A DNA stretch of 64,000 nt from Desulfobulbus sp. (GTDB taxonomy: Bacteria; Desulfobacterota; Desulfobulbia; Desulfobulbales; Desulfobulbaceae), in contig JAITGO010000018.1 of the NCBI GenBank assembly GCA_031280615.1, positions 96,181 to 160,180 of the forward strand, read 5' to 3'. A program made the position numbers and the translations under genes. Numbering within the stretch: the stretch's first letter is position 1; each line of letters begins with the position of its first letter. Positions 41,959 through 53,188 of this stretch are shown here, in pieces. Below the pieces are notes generated by a model. That model was not told the DNA's origin and ran no database searches. It saw only the letters and a program-made list of their open reading frames with translations.

Positions 41959-44448
41959 ATGCACGCTCACATGACTTTCCGCCGGAACAACCGACGCGCC
42001 CTCCGCCTCCTGCCGCTGCTGGCCGCCCTCGCCCTGTTGGCCGCCACACCGGACGCGCCCGCGCGCGCCGCCGGCTCGGCAGCCAGCCAGGCCAGCGCCC
42101 AGCTCAACCTCACCAGTGCCGACCAAACCATGGCGATCTACCAGGAAATTCCCGGTTTGACCAGCCAGCAGATCGAATACGGCCGGAGCGCCATCCCGAG
42201 GATGAACTATAACGCCCAGCGCATCTTCCGCAAGATTTGCGGCCTGCAAGGCGTGACCTTCGAAGGCGCCCGCGCGGCCATCGACCTGCTCAACCGCGAG
42301 CGCTTCACCTACGAGCAGGTGCAGACCTTCGAGGCCTTCGCCGGTTTAAGCACGGTCGACGTCAAGCAGGCCATGAACAGCCTTGCCACCATCAAGGAGA
42401 TGGGATTCGAGGCGAGCCGCTCGTTCCGCGCCTACCTCGGCATGCAGGGCGTGACCGCCACCACGGCCATGCCCATGATTTCCCTGCTCAACAACATGGA
42501 CGACTACAACAACCGGGCGGCCCAGTCCTATTTCGCCGTCAAGGGTATGCGGGTGGACGTGGCGCAGAAGGGCATGCCTTCCCTCATGCGGCTGAAGAAC
42601 AATCAGGCCAGGGCGGCGGAGACCTTTGCCAAGGTGCCGGGCATGGACCCCGAAACCATGATCGACGGCCTGGGCCTGCTCCAGAAACTGTACCAAGACG
42701 ATGCCTGGAACGCCCGCTGCCTGTTCACCAACAAATCGCTCTCTCCGCGGGAGGCGTGGAACTGGCTGGTCAGTTACTTTGCCCTGCCGACCAACATCCA
42801 GGAGGCCCAGTACGATAAGCTCGACAGCCGGCAGAAAGCCGTGCTGCTCGGGGCCCTGTACGACGGCGGCGAGGAGATCGTCTGGAAGATCAACAATCTT
42901 CATGCCGTGACCGATGCCAATGGCTACGAAATCTCCGATTCCACCCTCAACAGCTATTCGATGCAGCAGCTCCAGGCCAAGTTCAACGAACTGACGCCGT
43001 CGGTCCGCGAACGCTACAGCGGTTTTGCCGGCGCGAGCAAGGGCCAGGCCATCTCCATGCTCAAGCAGGCCACCTCGGCCGCCCGCGTGCAGACCGCCCG
43101 CGACCTGACCGTGGCCAACGCCTATGCCGTCATGGCGCAGGGCAGCGAGCTGTACGACTCCTCCTTCCGCGAGATCATGGTGCCGGTGCTCCAGGCGCGC
43201 ATCGCCAGCCGCAACCAGGGCGATCTGCTCGCCTTCCTCAAATCGATCGACCCGGGCAACCGCCTGGTTTCGGATTTCATCTCCAGTTGCGCCCAAAAGG
43301 GCAAACTGACCGTCTTCTTCCCATCCGATACCGGCAAGCAAAAGGAAATCATCAGCCTGGTCGCCGCCTCGGCCTTCCGGGACGAGGATTCGATCCTGCT
43401 GTTCTCCGCCACCTTGAGCCATCTGCTCAAGGTGCTCACCCCGGAGGCCCGCACCCATCTGATCACCCTGATGGTCCAAGCCACCGAGGTCGACGACTCG
43501 GCCTCGGCCAAGCTGCTGACCGTGGTCTTGCAGTACTACCTGCAAACCTATCCGGAACTGCTCGGGCCGGCGGACCGCACCCTCATCAGCCGCTTGATCG
43601 TCCGCCGCGGCGCGGTCAATCTCGAACGCTACCAGGTCACGCCGTTTGCCGAATGGAAGCGGGACGGCCGGCTCGGCTCGGTCTCCATGTTCCATCCCGA
43701 CGACGACGGCCGCCAGTCCTTCATTTCCAACGCCAACCTGCTGCTCAACAGCGGCTACCGGCTGGTGCCCTCGCAGCAGTACACCGTGGCCTCGCTCACC
43801 CCGGCCCTGCAGCAAGAAATCCAGCAGATGACCGGCGCTGGGCTGGCCAGGCTGTTCCAGGCCATGCGCGAGCGCCACTTTGCGGTGGCCTTTGTCAAGC
43901 AGGTCGGCGGCGTGAACATCGTCCACACCCAGTTCGTCTACTCCGACATGGAGAACCAGATGGAGATGCTGCGGCGGTTCATCCAGTCCGGGGACGAAAT
44001 GCTGGCCCAGCGCGGCCACAGCTACTGGCGGTCCGAACAGATCATCGAACCGTTGACCAAACTGATCGAGGAGGGCCAGGTGAGCGAGGCCGACCTGCGC
44101 CGCAAACAGCGTTTTCTCAGTCTCGGTTCCTGCGGCGGGGTCAAGGTGTACACCAACCTGACCCGGCTGTTTGCCGGTTCGGTGGATATCCTGGCCACCA
44201 TCGGCACCGGCCTGGCCATGATCAACGATCCGTACAACAAAATGTTTTTTGAGATCATCGCCTCCAACCCCACCACCATCACCTGGAAAAACGTGGCCCA
44301 ACAAACCTCCTCCATTTTCCAGGGCGACCGGGGCCAGGATTACCTGCTGCCCGGCTCTTTGACCGCCATCTTGCATAAGATCCTGGACGAAACCCAGCAG
44401 GCCTCGGGCACCGCCGGTCGCAGCCGGTTCGACCGCTCCCGGAACTGA
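41959..44448 (+). CDS. Secreted helical-repeat protein, function unknown
   Basis: An 829-residue protein with a signal peptide (RRNNRRALRLLPLLAALALL, cleavage after ARA near residue 37). Residues about 60-260 contain five to six tandem units of 32-35 residues with the pattern F/Y-x4-G-L/M-x7-M-x2-L-x5-A-x3-F: FRKICGLQGV, FEAFAGLSTV, FRAYLGMQGV, YFAVKGMRVD, FAKVPGMDPE. The remaining 560 residues are helical with no recognised motif. ATG at 41971 is an equally good start. It lies seven bases upstream of holA and so shares its transcript. I do not recognise the family; a periplasmic scaffold is inferred. Confidence 0.7.
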   Translation: MHAHMTFRRNNRRALRLLPLLAALALLAATPDAPARAAGSAASQASAQLNLTSADQTMAIYQEIPGLTSQQIEYGRSAIPRMNYNAQRIFRKICGLQGVTFEGARAAIDLLNRERFTYEQVQTFEAFAGLSTVDVKQAMNSLATIKEMGFEASRSFRAYLGMQGVTATTAMPMISLLNNMDDYNNRAAQSYFAVKGMRVDVAQKGMPSLMRLKNNQARAAETFAKVPGMDPETMIDGLGLLQKLYQDDAWNARCLFTNKSLSPREAWNWLVSYFALPTNIQEAQYDKLDSRQKAVLLGALYDGGEEIVWKINNLHAVTDANGYEISDSTLNSYSMQQLQAKFNELTPSVRERYSGFAGASKGQAISMLKQATSAARVQTARDLTVANAYAVMAQGSELYDSSFREIMVPVLQARIASRNQGDLLAFLKSIDPGNRLVSDFISSCAQKGKLTVFFPSDTGKQKEIISLVAASAFRDEDSILLFSATLSHLLKVLTPEARTHLITLMVQATEVDDSASAKLLTVVLQYYLQTYPELLGPADRTLISRLIVRRGAVNLERYQVTPFAEWKRDGRLGSVSMFHPDDDGRQSFISNANLLLNSGYRLVPSQQYTVASLTPALQQEIQQMTGAGLARLFQAMRERHFAVAFVKQVGGVNIVHTQFVYSDMENQMEMLRRFIQSGDEMLAQRGHSYWRSEQIIEPLTKLIEEGQVSEADLRRKQRFLSLGSCGGVKVYTNLTRLFAGSVDILATIGTGLAMINDPYNKMFFEIIASNPTTITWKNVAQQTSSIFQGDRGQDYLLPGSLTAILHKILDETQQASGTAGRSRFDRSRN

Positions 44449-44455
44449 GACGGAC

Positions 44456-45841
44456 ATGGCCCTCTACACCCGCGAAAACCTGCCCGAGCTGCTGGCCGGG
44501 CTGGCCGACCGGCCTTTGCGGGTGTTTTTGCTGTTCGGCGAGCGGTACCTCTGCCGGGAGGCGATGGCCCAGTTGGAGCAGGCCCTGCTGCGCGACACCG
44601 GCGGGACCGTCCACCCCATCGACGGCGACCAGGAGGAGCTCGGAACCACCTTGGCCAAACTGCGGAGCTTCACCCTGCTGCCGGGCCGCCAGATCTACCG
44701 GGTGACCGATACCCGGCTCTTTCATTCCCGCCAGGTCGCGAAATCCATCTGGGACCGAGCGGTCAAGTCCCATGCCGAGGCCAAGGCCGAGCAGGCCAAG
44801 CGCGGCCTGCGCGCCTTTTTGGCCAGCGGCGGCCTCGACCCGGCGGCACCAGACAGCGATCCGGCCGCGCTCTCCGCCTCCGAATGGCAGCAATGCTTCG
44901 GCTTTGCCCGGCCCGATGGCGATTTGAGCTGGACCCGCGCCTATCTGGCCCTCGACAATACGGACAGCTCCACGTCCGCCCCAAGCTCCGATCCGGGCGA
45001 CCTGCTGACCTCGGTGCTGGCCACCGGCATTCCGGCGAACAACGTCCTGATCCTCATGGCCGAGGAGATCGACAAGCGGAAGAAACTGTTCAAACTGCTC
45101 AAAGACGAGCAGACCGTGATCGATCTCAGCGTCGAAACCGGTTCCGGTGGCAAGGCTCAGAAGGAACAAAAGGCGGTGCTCCAGAGCCTGATCCGCCAGA
45201 CCTTGACGGAAGAGGGCAAAACCATGGCGCCGGCATTGATCGACCTCCTGATCGACCGGGTCGGGTTTCACCCGGTGGCCGCGATCATGGAGCTGCGCAA
45301 GGTGACCACCTATCTCGGCGACCGCGCCCAGGTCACCCGCGATGATCTCGACCTGCTGGTCGGCCGGACCCGGCAGGAGGCCCTGTTCGAATTGACCTCC
45401 GCCCTGGCCCGGCGTGACCTGGAACAGTCCCTGGCCATTGCCGACCGACTGCAGGAAAACGGCATCCATCCCCTGGCAGTGGTGGCCACTCTGCGCAACT
45501 TTATCCGCGGCCTGCTGCTGCTGCGGTCGCTGATCGAGCAAGCGGAGACCGGGTTCCAGCCCACCATGTCCGCCGCCGCCTTCCAGCAGGCCTGCCTGCC
45601 CCGCCTCAAGGAGCACTCCCAGTGGAAAAAGGAGCTGGGCGGGCATCCTTTTGCGCTCTACATGCAATGTAAAACCGCATCCGGCTTTCCCCTGCCGGTG
45701 CTCGCCGCCTGGCTGCATCATCTGCTCGCCGCCGAATTGCGGCTCAAGGGGTCGCCCGTTGCCCCGGACATCGTCCTCCAGCACCTGCTCCTCACACTGC
45801 TTTCCCGCCTGCCGCAAAAGAGAGGCCAGCCTGCTGGCTGA
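44456..45841 (+). CDS. holA: DNA polymerase III subunit delta
   Basis: HolA opens the beta sliding clamp as part of the clamp loader. The 461-residue protein is longer than the E. coli protein (343 aa) because of an insertion of about 90 residues (about 100-190, Ala/Ser/Asp-rich) in the N-terminal domain. Family features include FLLFGERYLCREAM, NNVLILMAEEIDKRKKLFKLL, FHPVAAIMELRKVTTYLGD (lid domain) and ARRDLEQSLAIADRLQENG HPLAVVATLRNFIRGLL in the collar. It follows the secreted repeat protein after seven bases and precedes the clpS promoter. Confidence 0.88.
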   Translation: MALYTRENLPELLAGLADRPLRVFLLFGERYLCREAMAQLEQALLRDTGGTVHPIDGDQEELGTTLAKLRSFTLLPGRQIYRVTDTRLFHSRQVAKSIWDRAVKSHAEAKAEQAKRGLRAFLASGGLDPAAPDSDPAALSASEWQQCFGFARPDGDLSWTRAYLALDNTDSSTSAPSSDPGDLLTSVLATGIPANNVLILMAEEIDKRKKLFKLLKDEQTVIDLSVETGSGGKAQKEQKAVLQSLIRQTLTEEGKTMAPALIDLLIDRVGFHPVAAIMELRKVTTYLGDRAQVTRDDLDLLVGRTRQEALFELTSALARRDLEQSLAIADRLQENGIHPLAVVATLRNFIRGLLLLRSLIEQAETGFQPTMSAAAFQQACLPRLKEHSQWKKELGGHPFALYMQCKTASGFPLPVLAAWLHHLLAAELRLKGSPVAPDIVLQHLLLTLLSRLPQKRGQPAG

Positions 45842-45843
45842 TC

Positions 45844-45871
45844 TTGCAAAAACAAAAGCGGGCATTACAAT
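45844..45871 (+). promoter_or_regulatory. Promoter of clpS-clpA
   Basis: TTGCAA (45844-45849), a 16-base spacer and TACAAT (45866-45871), starting right after the holA stop codon and about 135 bases before clpS. Confidence 0.6.
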
Positions 45872-46007
45872 ACGAGTAAAGATTGTCGTCGCCCCGGACG
45901 GTTGCGCGATCGTTCGCGGTGTTAGCGTTTGCACTCGGGCGGCGGCCACCTGTACGGCACAAGCCGGGGAGCGATCTCTCTCCTCCTGTTCAGACGACGA
46001 AGGAAGC

Positions 46008-46325
46008 ATGGCGAAGGAAGATTCGTTCATCCAGGAAAAAGTCGAAGCCACCGACCGGGAAGCCCTGCAGGAGCCGCCCCTTTACAAGGTGTTGCTGCAC
46101 AACGACGACTACACCACCATGGATTTCGTGATCATGATCCTGCAGGCGGTCTTTCACAAAAATACCGAGGAAGCCACCAGGATCATGTTGAACGTCCACC
46201 ACCAAGGGGTGGGCATCGCCGGGATCTACACGCGCGAAATCGGGGAAACCAAGGTGGAAATCGTCCACAGGATGGCCAAGAAGAACCAGTTCCCGCTTCG
46301 CTGCTCGCTGGAACAAGACAGTTGA
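46008..46325 (+). CDS. clpS: ATP-dependent Clp protease adaptor ClpS
   Basis: ClpS binds N-degron substrates (Leu, Phe, Tyr, Trp at the N-terminus) and delivers them to ClpA. The 105-residue protein has the recognition pocket residues in LHNDDYTTMDFVIMIL (residues 30-45) and the helix EEATRIMLNVHHQGVGIAGI that faces ClpA. The flexible N-terminal tail (about 25 residues) is present. AGGAAG precedes the ATG. clpA follows after 70 bases. A leucyl/arginyl-transferase gene (bpt) that makes such N-degrons is 10 kb away. Confidence 0.95.
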   Translation: MAKEDSFIQEKVEATDREALQEPPLYKVLLHNDDYTTMDFVIMILQAVFHKNTEEATRIMLNVHHQGVGIAGIYTREIGETKVEIVHRMAKKNQFPLRCSLEQDS

Positions 46326-46395
46326 ACACGGTACCGCTCAGGCATCGATTCCCCCGTCGTTGGCGGACGATGCCTTTTGATCGAGGACAAAGGAT

Positions 46396-48672
<2,277 letters not shown>

Positions 48673-48688
48673 GTTCTTTCCCTTGCTC

Positions 48689-48716
48689 CCGGGCGGCACT
48701 GCCGCCCGGTTTTTTT
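48689..48716 (+). terminator. Terminator of clpA
   Basis: Perfect stem CCGGGCGGC-ACT-GCCGCCCGG followed by seven T. Confidence 0.95.
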
Positions 48717-48925
48717 GCCTTGCCCAGCCGGCCGCAATTTTTCTCCCGCCGCTCCTGCCGATTGACAATCCTCCCTGCGTCCGATACCCTGCGCGGCAAT
48801 TGAGCATTTTTGCTTGGTTCCCACGCCAGCGTCGCCCTCACGGCCAAGCGCCACGCGGATTCTCTTGGCTTCAAGCCCAGCCTTCCGCATCGCCCGCAAC
48901 CCTTTTTGCCGATCCCGCTCACGCC

Positions 48926-49687
48926 ATGCATCTGCACCAGCCACCCCCAGCCCATTACACCAGCCACCTACTGACCGCGCCCCACGGCATGTTCACCAAC
49001 GCGGGCGGCACCAGCCAGGCACCTTTCGCCTCCCTCAATCTCGGCTATCATGTCGGCGACGCGGTCGAACGCGTGCACGATAACCGGGCGCGAGTACGAA
49101 ATGTCTTGGCTTTGCGCCACCTGGTATCGGCCCACCAAGTCCATGGCGACCGTATCCTCCAGGTCGACAGGACGCATCTCGACAAGGAGATCGAGGGCTA
49201 CGACGCCTTGATTTCTTCTCTGCCCGACACCGGCGTGCTGATCCAGCAGGCCGATTGTCAGGGCGTCCTGCTCGAGGCCCCGGAGGCAAAGGTGGTTGCC
49301 GCCGTTCATTGCGGCTGGCGGGGCAGCGTTCTTGATCTCATCGGCAAAACCATCCATTGCCTGCGCACCGAGTACGGCGTGGCGCCGGCCAGCCTGCTGG
49401 CGGCCATCAGTCCTTCCCTGGGGCCTTGTTGCGCCGAATTCATCCATTACCGGCAGGAGTTGCCCGCCTGGATGCACGCCTTTCAGGTTCAGCCGCGCCA
49501 TTTCGATTTTTGGGCCATCAGCCGCCAGCAATTGCTGGACGCCGGCGTGCTTGCCGAGCGCATCGACATTGCCGGCCTGTGCACCCGCTGCAACCCGCAA
49601 TTCTTCTCCTACCGCCGGGCATGCACCCTTGCCGATGGGGTCACCGGCAGAAACGGCTCAATCATCGGCTTGTCGCCCGCCGTCTGA
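48926..49687 (+). CDS. pgeF: Peptidoglycan editing factor / YfiH-type laccase-domain protein
   Basis: A 253-residue single-domain protein of the YfiH (COG1496) family, described in E. coli as removing L-Ser misincorporated into the muropeptide stem and elsewhere as a purine nucleoside phosphorylase. The zinc/copper-site motifs are AHQVHGDRILQV, ADCQGVLL and VVAAVHCGWRG (the first Ala of the usual HAGWRG is Cys here). SLGPCCAEF and CTRCNPQFFSYRR follow the family. The start ATG at 48926 has only a weak ribosome-binding site. Confidence 0.88.
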   Translation: MHLHQPPPAHYTSHLLTAPHGMFTNAGGTSQAPFASLNLGYHVGDAVERVHDNRARVRNVLALRHLVSAHQVHGDRILQVDRTHLDKEIEGYDALISSLPDTGVLIQQADCQGVLLEAPEAKVVAAVHCGWRGSVLDLIGKTIHCLRTEYGVAPASLLAAISPSLGPCCAEFIHYRQELPAWMHAFQVQPRHFDFWAISRQQLLDAGVLAERIDIAGLCTRCNPQFFSYRRACTLADGVTGRNGSIIGLSPAV

Positions 49688-49727
49688 GGCGGAGCGGTGC
49701 GGCCGAGGAGGAATAGCTTCACCTGGT

Positions 49728-50459
49728 TTACAGGGTGAAATCGCAAATCAACGGTGCGTGATCGGAATAGGTCACTTGAGGAATCTGGAACTGGACCACC
49801 TTGAGTTCCGGACTGTGGAGGATGAAATCGAGCGCCCGTTTCGGGGCGCGGCTGGGATAGGAGGGCTTCTTTTCCGGGTTGGCGCTGACCAGGCCGGTGG
49901 CGCCGAGGAACAGCTCCAACTCCCGCATCCCCCAGAGGACGTTGAAATCGCCGGCCAGGATCATCGGCCGGTCAACGGCCCTGATCAGCTTGTACAACCG
50001 TTCCAGTTGATACTGCCGGTTGCGGTAGGTCAGCGAGAGATGGACGAGGAAGACCGTGAGATGTTCCGTGCAGGCCTGGATGACCAGCCGCTTGACCCCT
50101 TCGTCGAAGTAGTGAAAGCGGTGGCTGACGATCGGCATCCGGGTGAGCACGGCATTGCCCTGCGTCTTGAGCAAGGGCAGGCGTTGCGCCATCGAACCGC
50201 AGCCGTACTTGGTTTCGACGACATGGTAATACCCCAGCTGCCGGGCGATCATCTCCGCCTGGCACCGCCGGCCGGTGCGGAACGAGCCGCCATCGACCTC
50301 GACCAGCCCCATGACATCCGGCTGCACCGAGGCGATGAATTCGACGATTTTATCGAAATTTTCGCGAGAACGCCGTAGATACCCGGCGTAGGGGAATGGA
50401 AAATGGAACCGTCCCCCATTGCCGGTGGCATAGCGGATGTTATAGAGCAGAAATCGCAA
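49728..50459 (-). CDS. Endonuclease/exonuclease/phosphatase family protein
   Basis: A 243-residue protein of the Mg-dependent EEP fold. The catalytic blocks are LLYNIRYA at the start, VMGLVEVDGGSF (metal-binding Glu), LVHLSL, LAGDFNV (Asp-x-Asn) and the C-terminal SDHAPLI (Asp-His). There is no signal peptide or membrane segment. The substrate could be nucleic acid or phosphoester and cannot be told from sequence. It is the last gene of a likely three-gene unit with pcnB (18 bases upstream) and the nitronate monooxygenase. Confidence 0.87.
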   Translation of the reverse strand: MRFLLYNIRYATGNGGRFHFPFPYAGYLRRSRENFDKIVEFIASVQPDVMGLVEVDGGSFRTGRRCQAEMIARQLGYYHVVETKYGCGSMAQRLPLLKTQGNAVLTRMPIVSHRFHYFDEGVKRLVIQACTEHLTVFLVHLSLTYRNRQYQLERLYKLIRAVDRPMILAGDFNVLWGMRELELFLGATGLVSANPEKKPSYPSRAPKRALDFILHSPELKVVQFQIPQVTYSDHAPLICDFTL

Positions 50460-50477
50460 TGGATTCCTCCCGCACGG

Positions 50478-51899
50478 TCATTCCCGGGGACGGCGGAGGC
50501 CGAAAACCCCGGCTTTGGTGCTGCTGAAGGCGGGATTCATCCCGCCGCGCCCCTTGCCCCTGGAACCGCCGCTTCCCTCCGCAGTCGACGGCATGACCGC
50601 CACCACTTCAGCTTCCTGCACGCGTTCGACCGTGAAACTTTCGTCGCTCACGGCCGCCATCCCTTGCGATTCCATATAAATGTCGTAAAAACGGGAACAA
50701 TCCCGATAATAGCTTTTCTTTTTCAGCCATTTGGGGTCGCTCCCTTGGCTGCGGGCATGGTGGAAGGTCGAGAGGTTGATCAGCAGCGTGGTCAGAGATT
50801 CCTTGGCCATGCGCTGCACATTGAACGGCTCGCCAAAAACCGCATCGACGTCCTCGCGGATGGAGCAAGACAGGCTATGAAAACTCGAGCCGCGGACATT
50901 GGTTTCCGGCAGGCCGAATCGCTCGCAAGCCCAAGGAAGCAGCAACGCGGCAAAGAGCAGGTGCTCGGGAATCTTGACCGGCTCCTCCTCGGCGCACCGG
51001 GCATGGATCCGATCCAACACGGAGAAAAGCCGCAACAGATCCTGGCGGATCCGCTCGCCGTGCTCACCGGCAAGCAACGGCTCGTACAGGGCAAAAAGCG
51101 TGGTCCACAGGCCTGTGGCCATGCAAAGTTCCGCCCAAGGGCGGCTGGCCCCGGATTGCAGATCCTTGAGCACCTCGTCGCGGAGACGCGAGGGCGGGCA
51201 CAAGCCCAGCTTGTCCTTGTGCTGCCGCAGGGCGGTAAAGGTCGCCTCCTCGATGGCAAAGCCCGTGCGGGCGGCGTGGCGGACCACCCGCATCATCCGC
51301 ACCGGATCCCTGGTGAAGCGGCGGTCCGGATCGCCGACCACCCGGATGATCCCTTGATCGAGGTCGCGCACCCCGCCGGTGTAGTCGATGATGGTGTGGT
51401 GTTCGATTTCGTAGAACAGAGCGTTGATGGTGAGGTCGCGGCGGAAGGCGTCTTCTTCGAGCGTACCGAAGGTGTTATTCGACGGCAGCACCTGCTCCTC
51501 ACCGTCGATGTCGTACTCGCTCCGCGATCGGAGGGTCGAGACCTCGATAATCTTGTTGCCCTTGAAAAAGACCTGCACCAGACGGAACCTGCGGCCAATG
51601 GTGCGGCTGTTGCGGAACATCTGCCGCAGCTGGCCGGGTCGGGCATCGGTGGAAATGTCGAAATCCTTGGGGGTGCGGCCGAGGTAGAGATCGCGCACCC
51701 CGCCTCCCACCAGATAGCCCTTGAATCCGGCATCGCGCAAACGGTACAGCACCTTCAGCGCTTCCCGGTCGAGCTGCTGCTCGCGGATGGGATGGTCCGA
51801 CTCGGCGATTACGGCGACAGGCGCCGCACCGCTCTCCTCGGCCGCCGGCACCGATTCGGGCAACTCGTCTGCCATGAGGTCAAGAGAGGAGGAAACCAT
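50478..51899 (-). CDS. pcnB: Poly(A) polymerase I / tRNA nucleotidyltransferase family
   Basis: A 473-residue nucleotidyltransferase. The catalytic head is VGGGVRDLYLGRTPKDFDIST (residues about 64-84; cited in two pieces, VGGGVRDLYLG and RTPKDFDIST) with the metal-binding Asp pair, then RSEYDIDGE, NTFGTLEEDAFRRDLTINAL and GGVRDLDQGIIRVVGDP. The longer C-terminal basic tail ending in GSGGSRGKGRGG supports PcnB (mRNA polyadenylation for decay) over a CCA-adding enzyme, but the two subgroups are close. The start at 51899 has no clear Shine-Dalgarno; MADEL at 51875 is an alternative. Confidence 0.85.
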   Translation of the reverse strand: MVSSSLDLMADELPESVPAAEESGAAPVAVIAESDHPIREQQLDREALKVLYRLRDAGFKGYLVGGGVRDLYLGRTPKDFDISTDARPGQLRQMFRNSRTIGRRFRLVQVFFKGNKIIEVSTLRSRSEYDIDGEEQVLPSNNTFGTLEEDAFRRDLTINALFYEIEHHTIIDYTGGVRDLDQGIIRVVGDPDRRFTRDPVRMMRVVRHAARTGFAIEEATFTALRQHKDKLGLCPPSRLRDEVLKDLQSGASRPWAELCMATGLWTTLFALYEPLLAGEHGERIRQDLLRLFSVLDRIHARCAEEEPVKIPEHLLFAALLLPWACERFGLPETNVRGSSFHSLSCSIREDVDAVFGEPFNVQRMAKESLTTLLINLSTFHHARSQGSDPKWLKKKSYYRDCSRFYDIYMESQGMAAVSDESFTVERVQEAEVVAVMPSTAEGSGGSRGKGRGGMNPAFSSTKAGVFGLRRPRE

Positions 51900-51925
51900 G
51901 ACGAATCACAACGGCCATGCAAGTA

Positions 51926-52903
51926 TCAATAGGCAGCGCACTTTTCTTTGTACACCGATTCCGCCGCCTTGACGAAATTGTCGAAAATTTCCTTAACAGA
52001 GAGAATCTCCTTCATTTTAAAGGTGTTGGCTCCGGAAAAAACCAGGCCGTTTTCGACATCGCCATTGAAAGCCGCCATCAGGCGTTCGCTGATGCAATAC
52101 TTATGGTCGCATTTTTTCAGGCACTTAAAGAGACATTTTTTGGCGGAAATGTCTTCGTCATTCAGCATCTTGTCGACAAAAGGCGTCTTGATCGCCCGGC
52201 CCGGCATGCCCACGGGCGAAGATACCAGCACGATGTCCTCTTGCCGGGCTTTCAGGAAAGCCTGCTTGAACGCCTCGGACACCGAGCATTCCTTGCTCAG
52301 CACGAACCGGGAAGCGATCTGCACGCCGTCGGCCCCGTATTTATCCATCATTTCCGCCATCTCGATACCGTTGGTGATGCCGCCGGCGGCAATCAGCGGG
52401 ATTTTGGAGATGACCTTGCGGATCGCGGGGAAAAGATCGCGCAACGACACTTCGGTGCCGAGATGGCCGCCGGCCTCGGCCGCCTCGACGATAACCGCCG
52501 AGGCCCCTAATTTTTCCGCCATGGTGGCCAGACCGGGCGAGGAAACGATCGAAACGATGGGCACATTGTGCTGCTTGCCGATCTTGAAGATGTCCCGGGA
52601 AAAACCGGCCCCGGTGATGATCATGTCGGCGCCCGCCTCGATGGAACCCATCACCAGTTCGTAGAAATCCTTCATCGCATACATGATGTTGACGGCAATG
52701 ATCCCCTTGGTGGCGTTCTTTGCCTTGCGGATATCTTCCTGCAGCTCGGGCACCGGGATGCCAGAGCCGCCGATGGTACCGATGCCGCCGCATTCGGCGA
52801 CAGGCACTGCCAGGGCGGAAGTCGACACCCGGATCGACATCCCCCCCTGGATGATTGGAATTTTTGCGATAAACGAGCCTATCTTAAGTTCTGGCAGTTT
52901 CAT
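51926..52903 (-). CDS. Nitronate monooxygenase family protein (2-nitropropane dioxygenase-like)
   Basis: A 325-residue FMN-binding TIM-barrel protein. PIIQGGMSIRVS at the start, GSGIPVPELQEDIR, the FMN-phosphate loop AGGITNGIEMAEMMDKYGADG and QIASRFVLSKECSVSE match the family. The short C-terminal CLFKCLKKCDHKYCISERL adds four cysteines (CxxxC-xxxC-xxxxC), an arrangement seen in anaerobe members that may hold a metal or cluster. It could equally be a FabK-like flavoprotein. pcnB follows after 26 bases. Confidence 0.82.
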   Translation of the reverse strand: MKLPELKIGSFIAKIPIIQGGMSIRVSTSALAVPVAECGGIGTIGGSGIPVPELQEDIRKAKNATKGIIAVNIMYAMKDFYELVMGSIEAGADMIITGAGFSRDIFKIGKQHNVPIVSIVSSPGLATMAEKLGASAVIVEAAEAGGHLGTEVSLRDLFPAIRKVISKIPLIAAGGITNGIEMAEMMDKYGADGVQIASRFVLSKECSVSEAFKQAFLKARQEDIVLVSSPVGMPGRAIKTPFVDKMLNDEDISAKKCLFKCLKKCDHKYCISERLMAAFNGDVENGLVFSGANTFKMKEILSVKEIFDNFVKAAESVYKEKCAAY

Positions 52904-53083
52904 TCAAGCCTCTTGCTCTGGAGTTGCTTCAAAAAAAAGAATCGGAAACACAATACATTCCCGATGAGGGTCCGCATCAAAAAACAAAAGAATGCCGGGA
53001 TTGGCTTGGGTTGTCAAGCACGGCCCTTCGCTATGTCCTCAGAATAGATAGCAGACATTCTACCACAGCCGAACCACATCGGC

Positions 53084-53113
53084 TTGACTTTTCACCCCTT
53101 TCTCGATTAGATT
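53084..53113 (+). promoter_or_regulatory. Promoter of hisS
   Basis: TTGACT (53084-53089), 18 bases, TAGATT (53108-53113); the spacer is 17 if TTAGAT is used. It is about 75 bases before the start codon. Confidence 0.5.
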
Positions 53114-53188
53114 TTATAATTTTTCCACCATGGCCCCCTTGGGTCGCATACCAATGGGGTCGCGCATGCGGTTTTTCTGGAGTTTATC

